Shown here: one piece after another, positions 1 through 10,400 of the stretch | How positions within the stretch are numbered: position 1 is the stretch's first letter | Layout: every line of letters starts with the position of its first letter | Origin: Bradysia coprophila | Lineage: Eukaryota; Arthropoda; Insecta; Diptera; Sciaridae | Assembly: GCF_014529535.1 (NCBI RefSeq) | Contig: NC_050736.1 | Location: 5,146,001 to 5,210,000 of the forward strand | Direction of reading: 5' to 3' | DNA length: 64,000 nucleotides | The notes under the pieces: generated by a model | The model's database searches: none | Told to the model about the DNA's origin: nothing | Seen by the model: the letters and a program-made list of their open reading frames with translations, nothing else | Program-made: the position numbers and the translations under genes

Positions 1-2829
1 CTTCCATCTATCAAAGTATTTTTAATTGGATGATTTCAAATCTAGTACTTCAATTTTTTACTTTGTAAAGAACCACAATATCCAGAGCTTGTCATTATTT
101 TTGCCGTAGTTATCGATAACAGATGAATATGTGACAGGCTAAGGTCTATTTTCATGTTTTTTGGCAGACCATGACCATCTTCGCATTTTGTTTCAATTAC
201 CTTCAGCATTGAACTTATAGTTTTATTCCTCCACAAGGAAAACGTTTATGATGCTCACATAATGAATGTGATTTTAACGAGATTTAACGAGAACTTCTAA
301 AAGTTCAGACTGAAGACTGAGGTCTTAACGGACCAGTAACCTCTCTGTCATTTGCTATACGCATTTTTAACCAAACATATATAAAGTAAAGTACTAAATT
401 AATGGGTAACGATTCTCTTTTTCTCGAAAAAGAAATATCAAGTTCTTTTTCGTGACGATGTTTGTTAGCCATATATGCACACACCCATCATGCGAACAAT
501 CAACATTGTAAAGGTAATCATGATAAATATGCAGGAAAATTTAAAATTCCTGTTAAAGTATTTAAGTGCTGAATGGTTCAGCATTTACCTTGAGTGTATT
601 TTGCTAACAAAGTTCGTGCATACACAAGGAAAACTGAGATGAAGAAGACCAAGAACTTTGTCGTTTCAAATTAATGAAAACCGATTTATGATTCATGGTT
701 AAGTTCAATATTATTCGTAGTTCCAACACAACAATTTAACAATTTAAAATTGGTCGAATGGTCCCAGTTTCAAAAATTACAATTTTAGAATGTTAAGAGT
801 GCTAACATAGGACTATAAATTTTCGGCTATTTTTTACAGCTTCTTTGATATGATGAACAATTTACAAGACTGACAAATTCATTCGTACGTCTTTGGCGGT
901 TAAACACTCATAGTGATGTGAATAAACTTTGGCCAAACAGCCATTAGAATATTCCACGTACTGTGAAAACAAATGAGGTTAATCCACTCTGGAGAGCATT
1001 TATTTATTCATAAAATATAATATTATACGACAACGCTATCTTTTAAATCAAGACAATTATTATTATTGAGAATGGTAATTCGTTGTAAAAAAAAAGAAAC
1101 TGTTTTCAGTCGTTCTCAGTTTTTTCTTATTCCATTTTTTTTTTAAATAACGAACATCACCAATGTACGTATATAATCCTTTCCATTGTAAAAGAACAAA
1201 AATTGTATCACACACTTCCTATAGCGGCTCTTGAATAGACTGACATAGTGTACGTGTTCTCTTTTAAAAATTCTTTGAAAAAATGTAAAAGAAAAAGTGA
1301 CTTACTCTATATAAACAGCCACACCACCGGTATTCCATTTTAGTAACAAAATATTTTTTCTTGAGAAATCGAAAAATTGCACAAGCACCAAGGTAAACTC
1401 TTTTTTTCTTCTTATTTTTTGAACTTAAAGTTTCAAAAACGATAATTGCTGTTCCGTTACAACTTATAACATACTGTATGGAAATTTTGATTGCTTTGAT
1501 TCAATTTTAAATCATTTGTTGGTCTATTAGAATTTTCACATAAATCAAACGGTAACAACCGCAATAAGTACACACAATTCTTAAAAAAAATAAAATAAAG
1601 TTAATTCAACAATCAAACAATAAAACTAGGTCTTCCGATAAAATGTAAAGAAACAGAAAGAAAAAAAAAACGTATCCAACAAACGCCTAAAAATCCAATC
1701 CAACTGCAACAATGGTCCGAATCGTACTGGATGATTGGTAATGTCGCAAAGTAGTAAAACGTCTTGAACTTGAACTAACCATAATAAGTTGTGAATTATA
1801 TTTTCATGCCTTCTTCTACATACTCGTTTCTTAAACATACACCTTGAACTGGTATACGACCGCAACGACAACACACGGGACGAGAAGTGTGCGTCAGTGC
1901 AGTAAAACATTAATAATATATATGTATATACGGTACAGTGTGCGTAGTGGCGGAACGGATTCGTTTATAATCGGAATTTTCGGTGTACAGAGCTGTGGTA
2001 ATCATCTTAAGTTGTTTATCAAAACGGGTCTCTTAACAGAAGTTCCCAATTCTGTATACAGTTTAGAACGTTTCGAGATTGCCGATTGGACAAGCTGCGC
2101 TTGTTTACAAAGAGAGATAAATATTTTAATGGAGCTTGATTCAAGACATAACACTCTCAAGCACGGGAGTCAAGACTATCTATAAGTCTTTGAAACAGAT
2201 ATTTACGACGACAATCTGCAAAATATTTGTGACCATCATCTAACTATGGATGATCACTTGGTATGACTAGCCGGTCATAACAGGGCAGGGCAGACTCATC
2301 ATACACTAACGTACAGTAAACTTTTTTACTTATATAAGTAGTTTTGACCAATCTCTATCAATCACAGGTTTTGGACATTAGTTCTACCTGACCAGTAGAC
2401 AATAGACATGGCTACCCAAAAGCCTTTCAGACTTGAATGAAGAAAATTTTTTACATTGTGAAGTATTTATTTTAGCAATTTGCTTCTGAATTTAATTCCA
2501 AACGATTCTGTTAAGAACATTTTTTTCAAAGTGTGAAGCCAATTCTGTAACAATTAAAACAAAATGAGAAGTAAATATTCTAAGTGATTAGGACCTTCAA
2601 ACAGGATCGATGAACATTTCCTTTTTTTTAAACCAAAAGTGGGGTTTTCTAAAAGACTCAAGTCTTCCTACTATACTCTATCCACTACATTTTCCACGCT
2701 AGATGTCGCGTTTCGCACGTCTTGACATATAACTTGACATATTAAAGTGTAACACGTCTTACCTCGACTGATTAGACACCAAAATACTTTGTTTTCTTAC
2801 AATTGAATTCGATTAAGTTCCATTTAGAA
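1..2829. other. Intergenic, no gene recognised
   Basis: This AT-rich stretch has many homopolymer runs, and no open frame in it resembles a known protein. The only regulatory-looking signal is a TATA box near 1308, listed separately. An ORF at 1844-2185 (+) has no recognisable composition or flanking splice signals and I do not call it. Confidence 0.6.
1308..1392 (+). promoter_or_regulatory. Possible TATA promoter with a non-coding first exon
   Basis: TATATAAA lies at 1308-1315. About 80 bases downstream, CACCAAG followed by GTAAAC (exon end 1392) could be a splice donor. This would fit a 5' untranslated exon feeding the selenoprotein F gene that starts at 2830, but nothing in the sequence links the two. 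In such AT-rich DNA the match could be chance. Confidence 0.2.
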
Positions 2830-3463
2830 ATGTATTTCAATTCGATTAGCTGGTTTTCGTCCTTACTCTGCATGTTTGGAATATGTGTACGTTAAAACGA
2901 TTTCAATTTCGAAAATTGATTTTTACATTCAATGTCTTAACAGGTCATAGTGCGTGCCGAATTTACGACGGAAGATTGCAAAGAGCTGGGATTCGATAAA
3001 ACTATGTTGATGTGTTCATCCTGCGAATATTTGGATGACTTCGGTTTGGAACAAATAAAGTAATTGGCCTCCTCCGTGTAATAACTCGACTGTGCCACAC
3101 TACAACTATTATTTGTATGTTTCACTTTGCAGAGATCAATGTAAGGAATGTTGTCAAAAAGACGATACAATGCCGCTATCGAAACGTTACGCAAAGGCCG
3201 TGTTGGAAGTGTGTACATGTAAATTTGGTGCATATCCACAGATTCAGGCATTCATCAAAAGTGATCGACCCAAAAAATTCCACAATCTGTCTATCAAATA
3301 CTTGCGCGGCATCGATCCGATTGTTAAAATGATGGATGCTGATGGTAATGTGAAGGAAACACTGTCGATCAAAAAGTGGAACACAGATACGGTGGAAGAG
3401 TTTTTCGAAACACATTTGGAAAAGGATAACGCTGAGGATTACTTGAGCTCGAATAAAGTGTGA
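2830..3463 (+). CDS. SelF: Selenoprotein F (Sep15) homologue, cysteine form
   Basis: Three exons (2830-2886, 2944-3059, 3133-3463) with introns of 57 and 73 bp encode 167 residues, the usual Sep15 length. Residues 1 to about 24 form a hydrophobic signal peptide. The Cys-rich UGGT-binding region follows (MCSSCEYL, then QCKECCQ), and then the thioredoxin-like domain with LEVCTCKFG, a PQIQAF segment and the KWNTD stretch before the end. In vertebrates the redox motif is Cys-Gly-Sec; here it is Cys85-Thr-Cys87, so no selenocysteine is needed. Family members act in the ER lumen with UDP-glucose:glycoprotein glucosyltransferase in glycoprotein quality control. There is no KDEL-type tail, as expected when retention goes through UGGT. 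Start choice: the only ATG giving a signal peptide that splices in phase to the conserved part. A polyadenylation signal AATAAA lies at 3475-3480. Confidence 0.93.
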
Positions 3464-3991
3464 AGATGATTTCCAATAAACTTGAAAGTTGGTTTTTTAT
3501 TGGGAGTTCATAACAGCATAGTGGTAATGATGTAGGACTGTATAGTATACTACTGCACACTATAGACCTTCCGCAAAAACTCATTTCCGCCTTTAAACTT
3601 GGTCGATTTAAATAGTGAATGTTCGCAAGTTTAATTATTCAAGCTTAATGTCGAATGAAAAATAAAGAAAGAAAGTCCACATTTATGCGATTTGAGGTGA
3701 GACTACAAGTTTTCGAAGAAATTCTTCCAATAGTGTTCTTCACTTTTCTTTTAAGCGTTCAGTTTAAGTTAAACTGTTACCTTCAAATATATTGACCAAA
3801 TACATAAAATCTAGAATCGACTACTCAAAAATTGTCTACTCAAAAAACTCCTTGTAAAATTACTTCTCTAACATACGACATTACCATAAAAAACGAATAA
3901 GTGTTCATGAAAATCTCTGCCAAATATTAGAGAACTATTTCACTAATATTTTCAAGGAAATTTAGCAAAACTTAGTGAAACATTTTGCAAA

Positions 3992-4113
3992 TACAATCGC
4001 TAAACCGAACTGGTGTGCATACGTTATTTTGCACCAGCTGGTCACATACAATTCCAAATGGGACCAGCTGGTGCAAAATAACGTATGCACACCAGTTCGG
4101 TTTAGCCATTGTA
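3992..4113. repeat. Inverted repeat, 52-bp arms, 18-bp loop
   Basis: Arms 3992-4043 and 4062-4113 are reverse complements with a single mismatch; the inner 45 bp are perfect. Each arm carries the E-box-like palindrome ACCAGCTGGT. The transcript would fold into a long hairpin. It may be a miniature foldback element or a hairpin RNA locus. No clear target-site duplication is seen. Confidence 0.9.
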
Positions 4114-4709
4114 GAAAATATTCTGTGGCTAATTAAATCGCAGCAATCTGATCTATATAATGTTTCTTTGATATAGATCCGTTTTCGTTGCTATGACACT
4201 GATCTCTACACTTGACTTTCATTTTAAATAAACCTTACCGAGCCAGTAGATTTTGTCTTCGCTTTGAAAGAACGACTGAACTTCTATGTCTCTTGTTTGT
4301 TCAAGTATACAACCAGTTGGTGAAATGAATTTCTCATACATTTTTCCACACGAGCTGACAATTTTAACAGATTATGTGATGACCCATACATTTTCTGCCA
4401 AGGCTGCAGTCACGGCAATTTATTTATCATACAAATTCTTTATTAGGTGCACCGATTTTCCTGACTTTAATACAATACTTTAAACAAACGAAGTAATAGA
4501 TTCAATGATTATATCGGGAAACGTCTGTCATTCCCAAAATGTTATGTATTGTGTTGTAGATTGAAAGGTTGACGTCAAATTTCACCTCCGGTTTTGCTTA
4601 ATGAATTTACCTTATTCTATTTGTAAATTCTTATGTTGTAAATTACAGCCAGTAGGTGTCAGCCGTTGGCTTAAATAAATTAAATTAAATTAAAACTTAG
4701 GGCCCGGAG

Positions 4710-4940
4710 CAGATCAGATGAATCTCACTTATTTTCAGATTAAACTGAAATTGATTCGATCTGAAAATCTTGATCTGATGTAAAGTCTGAAAATCTTTTT
4801 CAATTTATTTCACACCAGATCGCTTCGGATTAATCTGAAATTTGGTTACACAAGATTAGATCAGATTCTACCTGAAGTGAAACTGAAAAAATGTGATCTA
4901 AAATTTTCAGACTGATCTAAATCAGAAAATTTCAGGTCAG
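4710..4940. repeat. Cryptic simple repeat rich in ATCTGA/TCAGAT
   Basis: Over about 230 bp the words GATCTGA, TCAGATT, TCTGAAA and their complements recur more than a dozen times at irregular spacing on both strands. This resembles a degenerated satellite or the inside of a miniature transposon. No open frame runs through it. Confidence 0.6.
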
Positions 4941-5685
4941 AACAATCTATTCCCCCAATATGCTTCTATCATCATTTATCAATAGCCCCAATAGAAAAAA
5001 GCTATGAACTGTGATTAGTGTACACTTATAAGTAATAAGTACCAGAAATACGCACACAGGAAAACACGAATTTTAGACGCACTTAACCCAGTACAGCGAA
5101 CGCAGCTTTGTACGAAAGCTTAAAATACAAACGTACGCTATAAATACCCAGAACAATACGAAACATTTTTAACATCGCGGTATGCTTGCATTTGAAGAAT
5201 GTTCGTAAGAATCATACCTATAAAACAAACCAATCAACTGGCACAATAACACTTTTGCTCGTTTCCGCCTTATCTTAGCCGGCTGCTTTTACAACATAAT
5301 CTTCGAACTGATTACAAAAATGTCTTAAACACACTACAATCTAATGTCGATTTCTACTTCTTCAATTGGCGGAAAATAGCAGGAAACGCAGATAAAATTT
5401 ACCAAAAACTTAACAGCAAAATTTTTCTTTTTATGTTTTTTTCTCGGTATATTTTGTAAATAACATTATGTAAGTGCAACACAGTCTCGAATTGACGATA
5501 GAAATTTATCTTATCGATTTATTTGTGGAAAAACAAGTTATTAATGACTCATGGATTGCACATCAAAATGTGATAAAAAAAAGTTTTTTTTTTTAAATAA
5601 AAAAGGGGTAGAAACTGGAGTTGCGAAAGTTGGACATGGGCAACCCAAATCGTCATTCCCAACAAAAGTCAATGCGAGCCCAATT

Positions 5686-7274
5686 TCAGTTATCGCCTTT
5701 CACATTTCGACGCACCAACGCTTTAGCCAATTCCTGTTTCATACCGGCCTGTTGTCTTTGATCGTCTAACGACTGAATGCTTCGAAGTCCATTACCAATG
5801 TCTTTCGTTTTACCGAAGTAAATTTCGTTGAGAGTACTTCGGATTTTATTTTCCATATCCTCCACCATACGTCCGATGTTGGCAATGTGTGGTGATGATT
5901 CACTAATACTTGCATCTTGTTCGACCTGCAATTCGAATACGGATTAGCACTTATGTTGAGTAAAGTGGATGTGGTGATGAATCATCATAGAAAGTAGACG
6001 GTTTTTCTCACCTGTCGTGTCAAACTACCGCCGAGGTTCATCGTTCCGGAACCAATTTTATTTGTTTGTAGCCACAGCATAGCTGTCGATGTTAATTTGT
6101 AGTGTGCCGTGCGTCCGGAACTTTTCTCTTGCACTTCAACAACATGAATGGAATCCCAACAGCCTTTAATTTTCTTACTGCCATCGCCAGCTTTTTTGAT
6201 TAGAATTACTCCAGCGAATCCGTGATCCAAGTCCCACAGATACACTGATGATACGCCACCCTCGTAGTACATTTCACGATACTGATCAAAGGCAAGATTG
6301 GCTTCAATCTCCAATTTTCTTAGCCGCTCCGATGGCATCGAACCATCCTCCAGGGCCGGTTCGTAAGTGTTGGACCATGGCGATCTGATTGGGGATGGTA
6401 AATGTTTTATTAAAGATTTTATAAGCTAACCAGAAATGTCGTGTGGTTGGAGGTCAGTGTCCTCTTATTATGCCTGATGTGAATGGTCGAAATTATTGAA
6501 ACAAAAATGTGGAAAAATTCTGCAATTTAACATTTCCTTCTGGCTTTACCGTTCAATCGATTTTAGAAATGAACAAGATAACGTTTTAGGGTGGACAGTA
6601 AAACGTTATTGACACAACAATAACAACATCGTGCTAAACTTTCACTATAACTTTTAACGCTGACGTAAGCGGTATGACTAATCAATTCATAAACTCGTCA
6701 CAAAAACAGAATTTTTACGTCAGAGCATTGCTAATCCCGTTAATTTGTTTGACTGTAATGTTCAAGAGCCAACCAATTGCAGTTCATCACATAATTAATG
6801 TGAGTGACCGTACCAAAACAACTCAACAACCCATCAGTGTCAGATTCAAAGAAAATAAAGGAAATTTTTGTCCATACCGATACGAATCACCATCCCGATT
6901 GTAATCGCAAAGTAGATAATCTTTTCCTGATTCACGATCTTTTGCTATTTTGAGTGGTTGATCGACGGAAGACAGTAAATCCTCGCACAGACCCGGAACC
7001 AAATCAATCAAATCAATGAGATTTTTCTCGATTTGCTGAGGTGGCAATCGTCTCATTAGATCCAAAGCACAATCCATTTGAAGATCAGACTGTAAGAGAA
7101 CAGAACATTGAATTGATTTATGTGGGAATATCAGCGGTATCAGTGATTTTATCCATTTGCAACCAAAGTGGGGCGTGACTTCGAACTATTCTGCTTGTTA
7201 GAGCAAAACATCTTTGTTTTTCTACGCTCGATTTGTCGTTTCCCGGGACAATCAAGATACATTTTACTTACCAT
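5686..7274 (-). CDS. cpb: F-actin-capping protein subunit beta
   Basis: Four exons on the minus strand (7274-7272, 7089-6878, 6384-6012, 5925-5686) give 275 residues, full length for CapZ beta. The protein begins [18 protein letters not shown]. It contains [20 protein letters not shown], the [16 protein letters not shown] segment formed across the second splice junction, [20 protein letters not shown], the [11 protein letters not shown] strand and the C-terminal helix with RRNVK. The protein pairs with the alpha subunit to cap barbed ends of actin filaments in the cytoplasm. The first coding exon is just the ATG followed directly by GTAAGT; the ATG inside exon 2 (MDCALD) would remove only four residues. 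All junctions keep frame. The downstream coiled-coil gene lies upstream of it on the same strand, about 1.1 kb away. Identity is very secure. Confidence 0.96.
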
Positions 7275-8389
7275 TATCACAATTCTGTATAAAAATGATT
7301 GAGCGACAGTTCACAAAGGACTTGGCGACGAGTTTGCGTAAATATTTTAATTTAAAAAAAATTGTTTGAAAGATTACGAATTTTTCATTACCCTTCGTTC
7401 GAGTTTGGAGTACAAAAAGTACTTAAATTTGACAGATTGAACTTGAGTATAGTCAAAGTTCGCCGCTACTCGATCTACTCGATAGTACGGACACTAACGT
7501 CAAAGTGACATTTTATGAGTGTGTTCTATAGTTGCGAATTAGTTCAACACAAAAAGAGGGATAATTTGAAAGGTCGACATGTAATAGAAGAGAAAATTTA
7601 TTAGTGGTTTCCTGTCTGGCCTGCAGTGAGCCTTCAGTCAGCTGAAAATTTTTGTTTTTATAAAGTTGTTTTTAGTACAAAAAATGCTGTGACTATAATC
7701 TGGCGCATTTCGCTTGAATGTATAGGTTACATTTCCATTTATATTTTTTTTTTATAAACATTGAATGCATGCCGTAGTACAATTTTCTTCTTGAAATGCA
7801 ACACTTTATCGAAATAAAATAAAAAAATTCGAATTGAGTCACATGGTCATGTTCCATTGCGATGAGCGTCTTGCTCAAATTCACAAAACGAGTTACAGTG
7901 ATGACTTGTTACAATGCTAATGGCAATCACAAACTAGCAGAGTTTGATAATAATAGGAAAATTTCAAAATCCGTTAAACTTTTTGGAAATTTTGTTCCAG
8001 CAGACGACTGCTTATGTATAATATATATTACACACTTGTCACGAAGAAGTCGAGGCTTGCCGAGACTGATAGTGACAAGTGTGTACTACTCTATTTTATC
8101 ACATAAGCGAAAACGAGACAACAACATAGAAATGAAGTGTAATTTTTGAATTAAACTTCTAGGTAAGTAATTTTGACATCCGAACACCGCGCGTATGTGA
8201 TATAAAATCTTTGACTTCAATTGAAGTATTTCAGACTCACCGTGAACTTTGATCGATTCAAATGCAGAAATGTATTGAAAAGACTGCAAAGTTTCTAGCA
8301 ATTTCACATTTATTTAATTTCAAATTCTCGCATATGCTCTAAATTATATTTCAATTTTCATTCAACAAGATTAATTACAGAATCTCATC
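7275..8389. other. Intergenic spacer
   Basis: This holds the presumed promoter of the capping-protein gene and the 3' flank of the coiled-coil gene. No other gene is seen. Hairpin arms of 14 bp at 8029-8042 and 8072-8085 (TACACACTTGTCAC and its complement) are the only structure noted. Confidence 0.55.
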
Positions 8390-8921
8390 TTAGCTCAAAT
8401 TACTGTTACTGTTATCGAGTTGCTTTTCAATCACATTAAGGCGTTCCTGCCATTTTTGTATATCTCCTTCAAGCCTAGAAACGCGGTCCTTTAATGTACA
8501 GTTTTCCTCCTGGAACGCCGCATTATCTGCTTCAAGCCTAGAAACGCGGTCTTTTAGTGTACCGTTTTCCTCCTGTAGTGCACTGTTTGAATTTTCAGAA
8601 ACCACCATCCGTTCTTTGTAGTCATTTGTTTCGTTTTTCTAAGTCGACGTACCTTGAAATTACGGTTTCGCACGACTTCTTCAATTTTGTACACTTCAGT
8701 TGACCTTCGTCCAACTCTAACCTATGATTTTTAATTTGGTCTTTTGCTGAATTTAAATTTATTGTTGATTGATCCAGAGCTCATTTTTAGCATATCCGAA
8801 TACTTTACCATTTTTCTTCCGACTTACTTAGTTGATCTCTTAACGACTTTAATTTATTTGGACATTCCTGGTGAGCGTTGACTACTGCTGTCACCGTTTC
8901 TAATGCTGTTAGCTCGGCCAT
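8390..8921 (-). CDS. Small coiled-coil protein, function unknown
   Basis: I do not recognise the family. Three exons (8921-8828, 8746-8653, 8582-8390) with introns of 81 and 70 bp (GTAAGT and GTACGT donors, CAG acceptors) give 126 residues and close in frame. The protein begins MAELTALETVTAVVNAHQEC and is almost wholly heptad-like: a KDQIKNHRLELDEGQLK stretch, then two tandem 21-residue blocks (QEENGTLKDRVSRLEADNAAF and its near copy starting QEENCTLKDRVSRLEGD). A charged tail ends in DNSNSNLS. Leu, Val and Ile at a/d positions suggest a parallel coiled coil or dimerisation rod. No basic DNA-binding region or signal peptide is seen. A continuous reading of exon 3 from an in-frame ATG at 8608 is possible, but the splice to 8582 joins the coding phases better. 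Confidence 0.65.
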
Positions 8922-9065
8922 CGTGCAAACTTCAGCAATGGTATGGGTGAATTGGTATCTTAATCTTATGAATGTGACCTGTAAGCTAAGGATTACGATT
9001 CGTTATATGGTTTGCGGGATGAAAAGACACGTCATATACAAAGCAACAATAAACACTTGATTTGA

Positions 9066-9330
9066 GTAGGGACCTGAATTATCTAGTGGCCTTATATTTT
9101 GCGAATAATAGTATATTACTGTACAAGGGAAGGAATTTGATATTCCGTATCCAGATGAGGAAAAGTGTCCGAGAGCTTTAGCCCGAAGGAGGGAAAGACT
9201 TTTCCCTAGGGACGGAAAGTTAATTTTCCCTCTCTTAGTAAAGGAAAATTAATTCAACTTTGTCGCTGCTCATTTGAGTTTATTTTCATGCAGTGTACAT
9301 ATTAGGTCCCTTATTTGACATGTCGTGATC
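9066..9330. mobile_element. Partial miniature inverted-repeat element
   Basis: It begins AGGGACCTGAATTATCTAG and ends near AGGTCCCTTATTTGACATG. Its right part is the reverse complement of the middle of the 9441-9750 element (the TTCATTTTCGAAACGTCAAA... to ...ACTCAAATGAAC block). It is therefore a rearranged or truncated family member lying in inverse orientation next to the intact copy. The segment AATAATAGTATATTACTGTA near 9105 also matches the element at 19894-20229. Confidence 0.6.
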
Positions 9331-9440
9331 CAATCAAAGATTGATGGAAAAATCGCGGGAAAAACATAAACAAAATTGAATCAATGTTGTTCTGTTTTGC
9401 ACAAACAAGACGATATGTCAATAATTGATTGCATTTTACA

Positions 9441-9750
9441 CACGGCAGAGTAAAAGTAACCGAGGCAGGAGCGCAGGCAGGAGCGCTTGTTTGACTAGGG
9501 ACCTGAATAATCTAGTAGCCCTATGTTTTACGCGAATTAAATTTTTCAACTTATGGAGTAAAATAAACCAGGCAGGAGCGGTTCATTTTCGAAACGTCAA
9601 ATAAGTGACCTAATACACTGGATGAAAATGAACTCAAATGAACACTGACATAAATTGAAAAATTTTGTTCGCAAAAAATATTGGGCTACTAGATTATTCA
9701 GGTCCCTAGTCAAATCAGCGCTCCTGCCTGGTTAACTTTACTCTGTCGTG
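9441..9750. mobile_element. Miniature inverted-repeat transposable element, about 310 bp
   Basis: The left end CACGGCAGAGTAAAAGTAAC and the right end (complement CACGACAGAGTAAAGTTAAC) are long inverted repeats. They continue through GGCAGGAGCGC, TTTGACTAGGGACCTGAATA and CTAGTAGCCC, about 70 bp in all. The left arm carries an extra GGCAGGAGCGCA duplication. There is no coding capacity. Superfamily not assigned because no clear target duplication is seen. Confidence 0.75.
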
Positions 9751-9880
9751 GTGTTATCGTACGGTACTAAATCCATCGGCAGCGTCATGTATTTCTTTAA
9801 ATTTCATTTATGGAGGACTTAAAAATTAAACTAAAATTAAATTTTTGATGAAAATATTGTTGCATACAATCATTGAGCTA

Positions 9881-10004
9881 CAGTGAACGACATCTCAAAT
9901 GTCTCACTGTCATTTTTTTCAGAGAATGTCATTGTGAATTTGCAATGACACAATAAAATTCTCAGAAAAATTTGACAGTGAGACATTTGAGATGTCATTC
10001 ACTG
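9881..10004. mobile_element. 124-bp MITE flanked by TA, Tc1/mariner-like
   Basis: The ends CAGTGAACGACATCTCAAAT and its complement near 10004 form inverted arms of about 55 bp with few mismatches. TA dinucleotides sit directly outside both ends (9879-9880 and 10005-10006), the target duplication typical of Tc1/mariner elements. Non-coding. Confidence 0.75.
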
Positions 10005-10269
10005 TATAAAGTAAGGTTATTAATTTTAAGAATTCGTATCTTAATTTTTTACACGCAACTGTCAAGTTACTAATATTATGAGAATTGTCGCCCTGGTCTT
10101 GCCATTACTTCTTTGATGGCAATGAATTTGTAATTGTGACCATATTGATTGATCTGATTCTTTGTTTTATTATTTCAACGAGATGACAACGAAAGATATT
10201 TGATATTTGCCATTAATAAATAAAGTACAGAACTGATCAAAGACATAATCACATTGGATTGTTATTTAC

Positions 10270-10400
10270 TTGATAAGGGATAAAAGTTGAAAAGTCCAGT
10301 TTTCGAGTGAATTTTTATGATCCGAGGCGAAGCCGAGGTCAATAAACATACGAATGTCTAAGTTTATACTTTTATCCGGGTTTTGTAATAGATTTTATTC
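10270..10400. repeat. Dispersed repeat fragment with GATCCGAGGC motif
   Basis: The motif GATCCGAGGCGAAGCCGAGG followed by TCAA, and the adjacent AGTCCAGTTTTCGAGTGAATT, recur in altered form near 52850-53010 (inverse orientation for the first motif) and partly near 21545-21600. A shared transposon family is the simplest reading. Confidence 0.5.

Larger units (their letters stand above)
3464..5685. other. Intergenic, repeats only
   Basis: No gene recognised. The stretch contains the long hairpin at 3992-4113 and a 230-bp tract full of ATCTGA/TCAGAT words at 4710-4940, both listed separately. Confidence 0.6.

Noticed and set aside
1844-2185. 113-codon plus-strand ORF
   Set aside because: No similarity, odd composition, no splice or promoter support; likely chance.
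8634-8638. Apparent frameshift in an A5 run of the coiled-coil gene
   Set aside because: Removing one A would join two frames, but a normal 70-bp GTACGT...CAG intron (8652-8583) joins them without any error.
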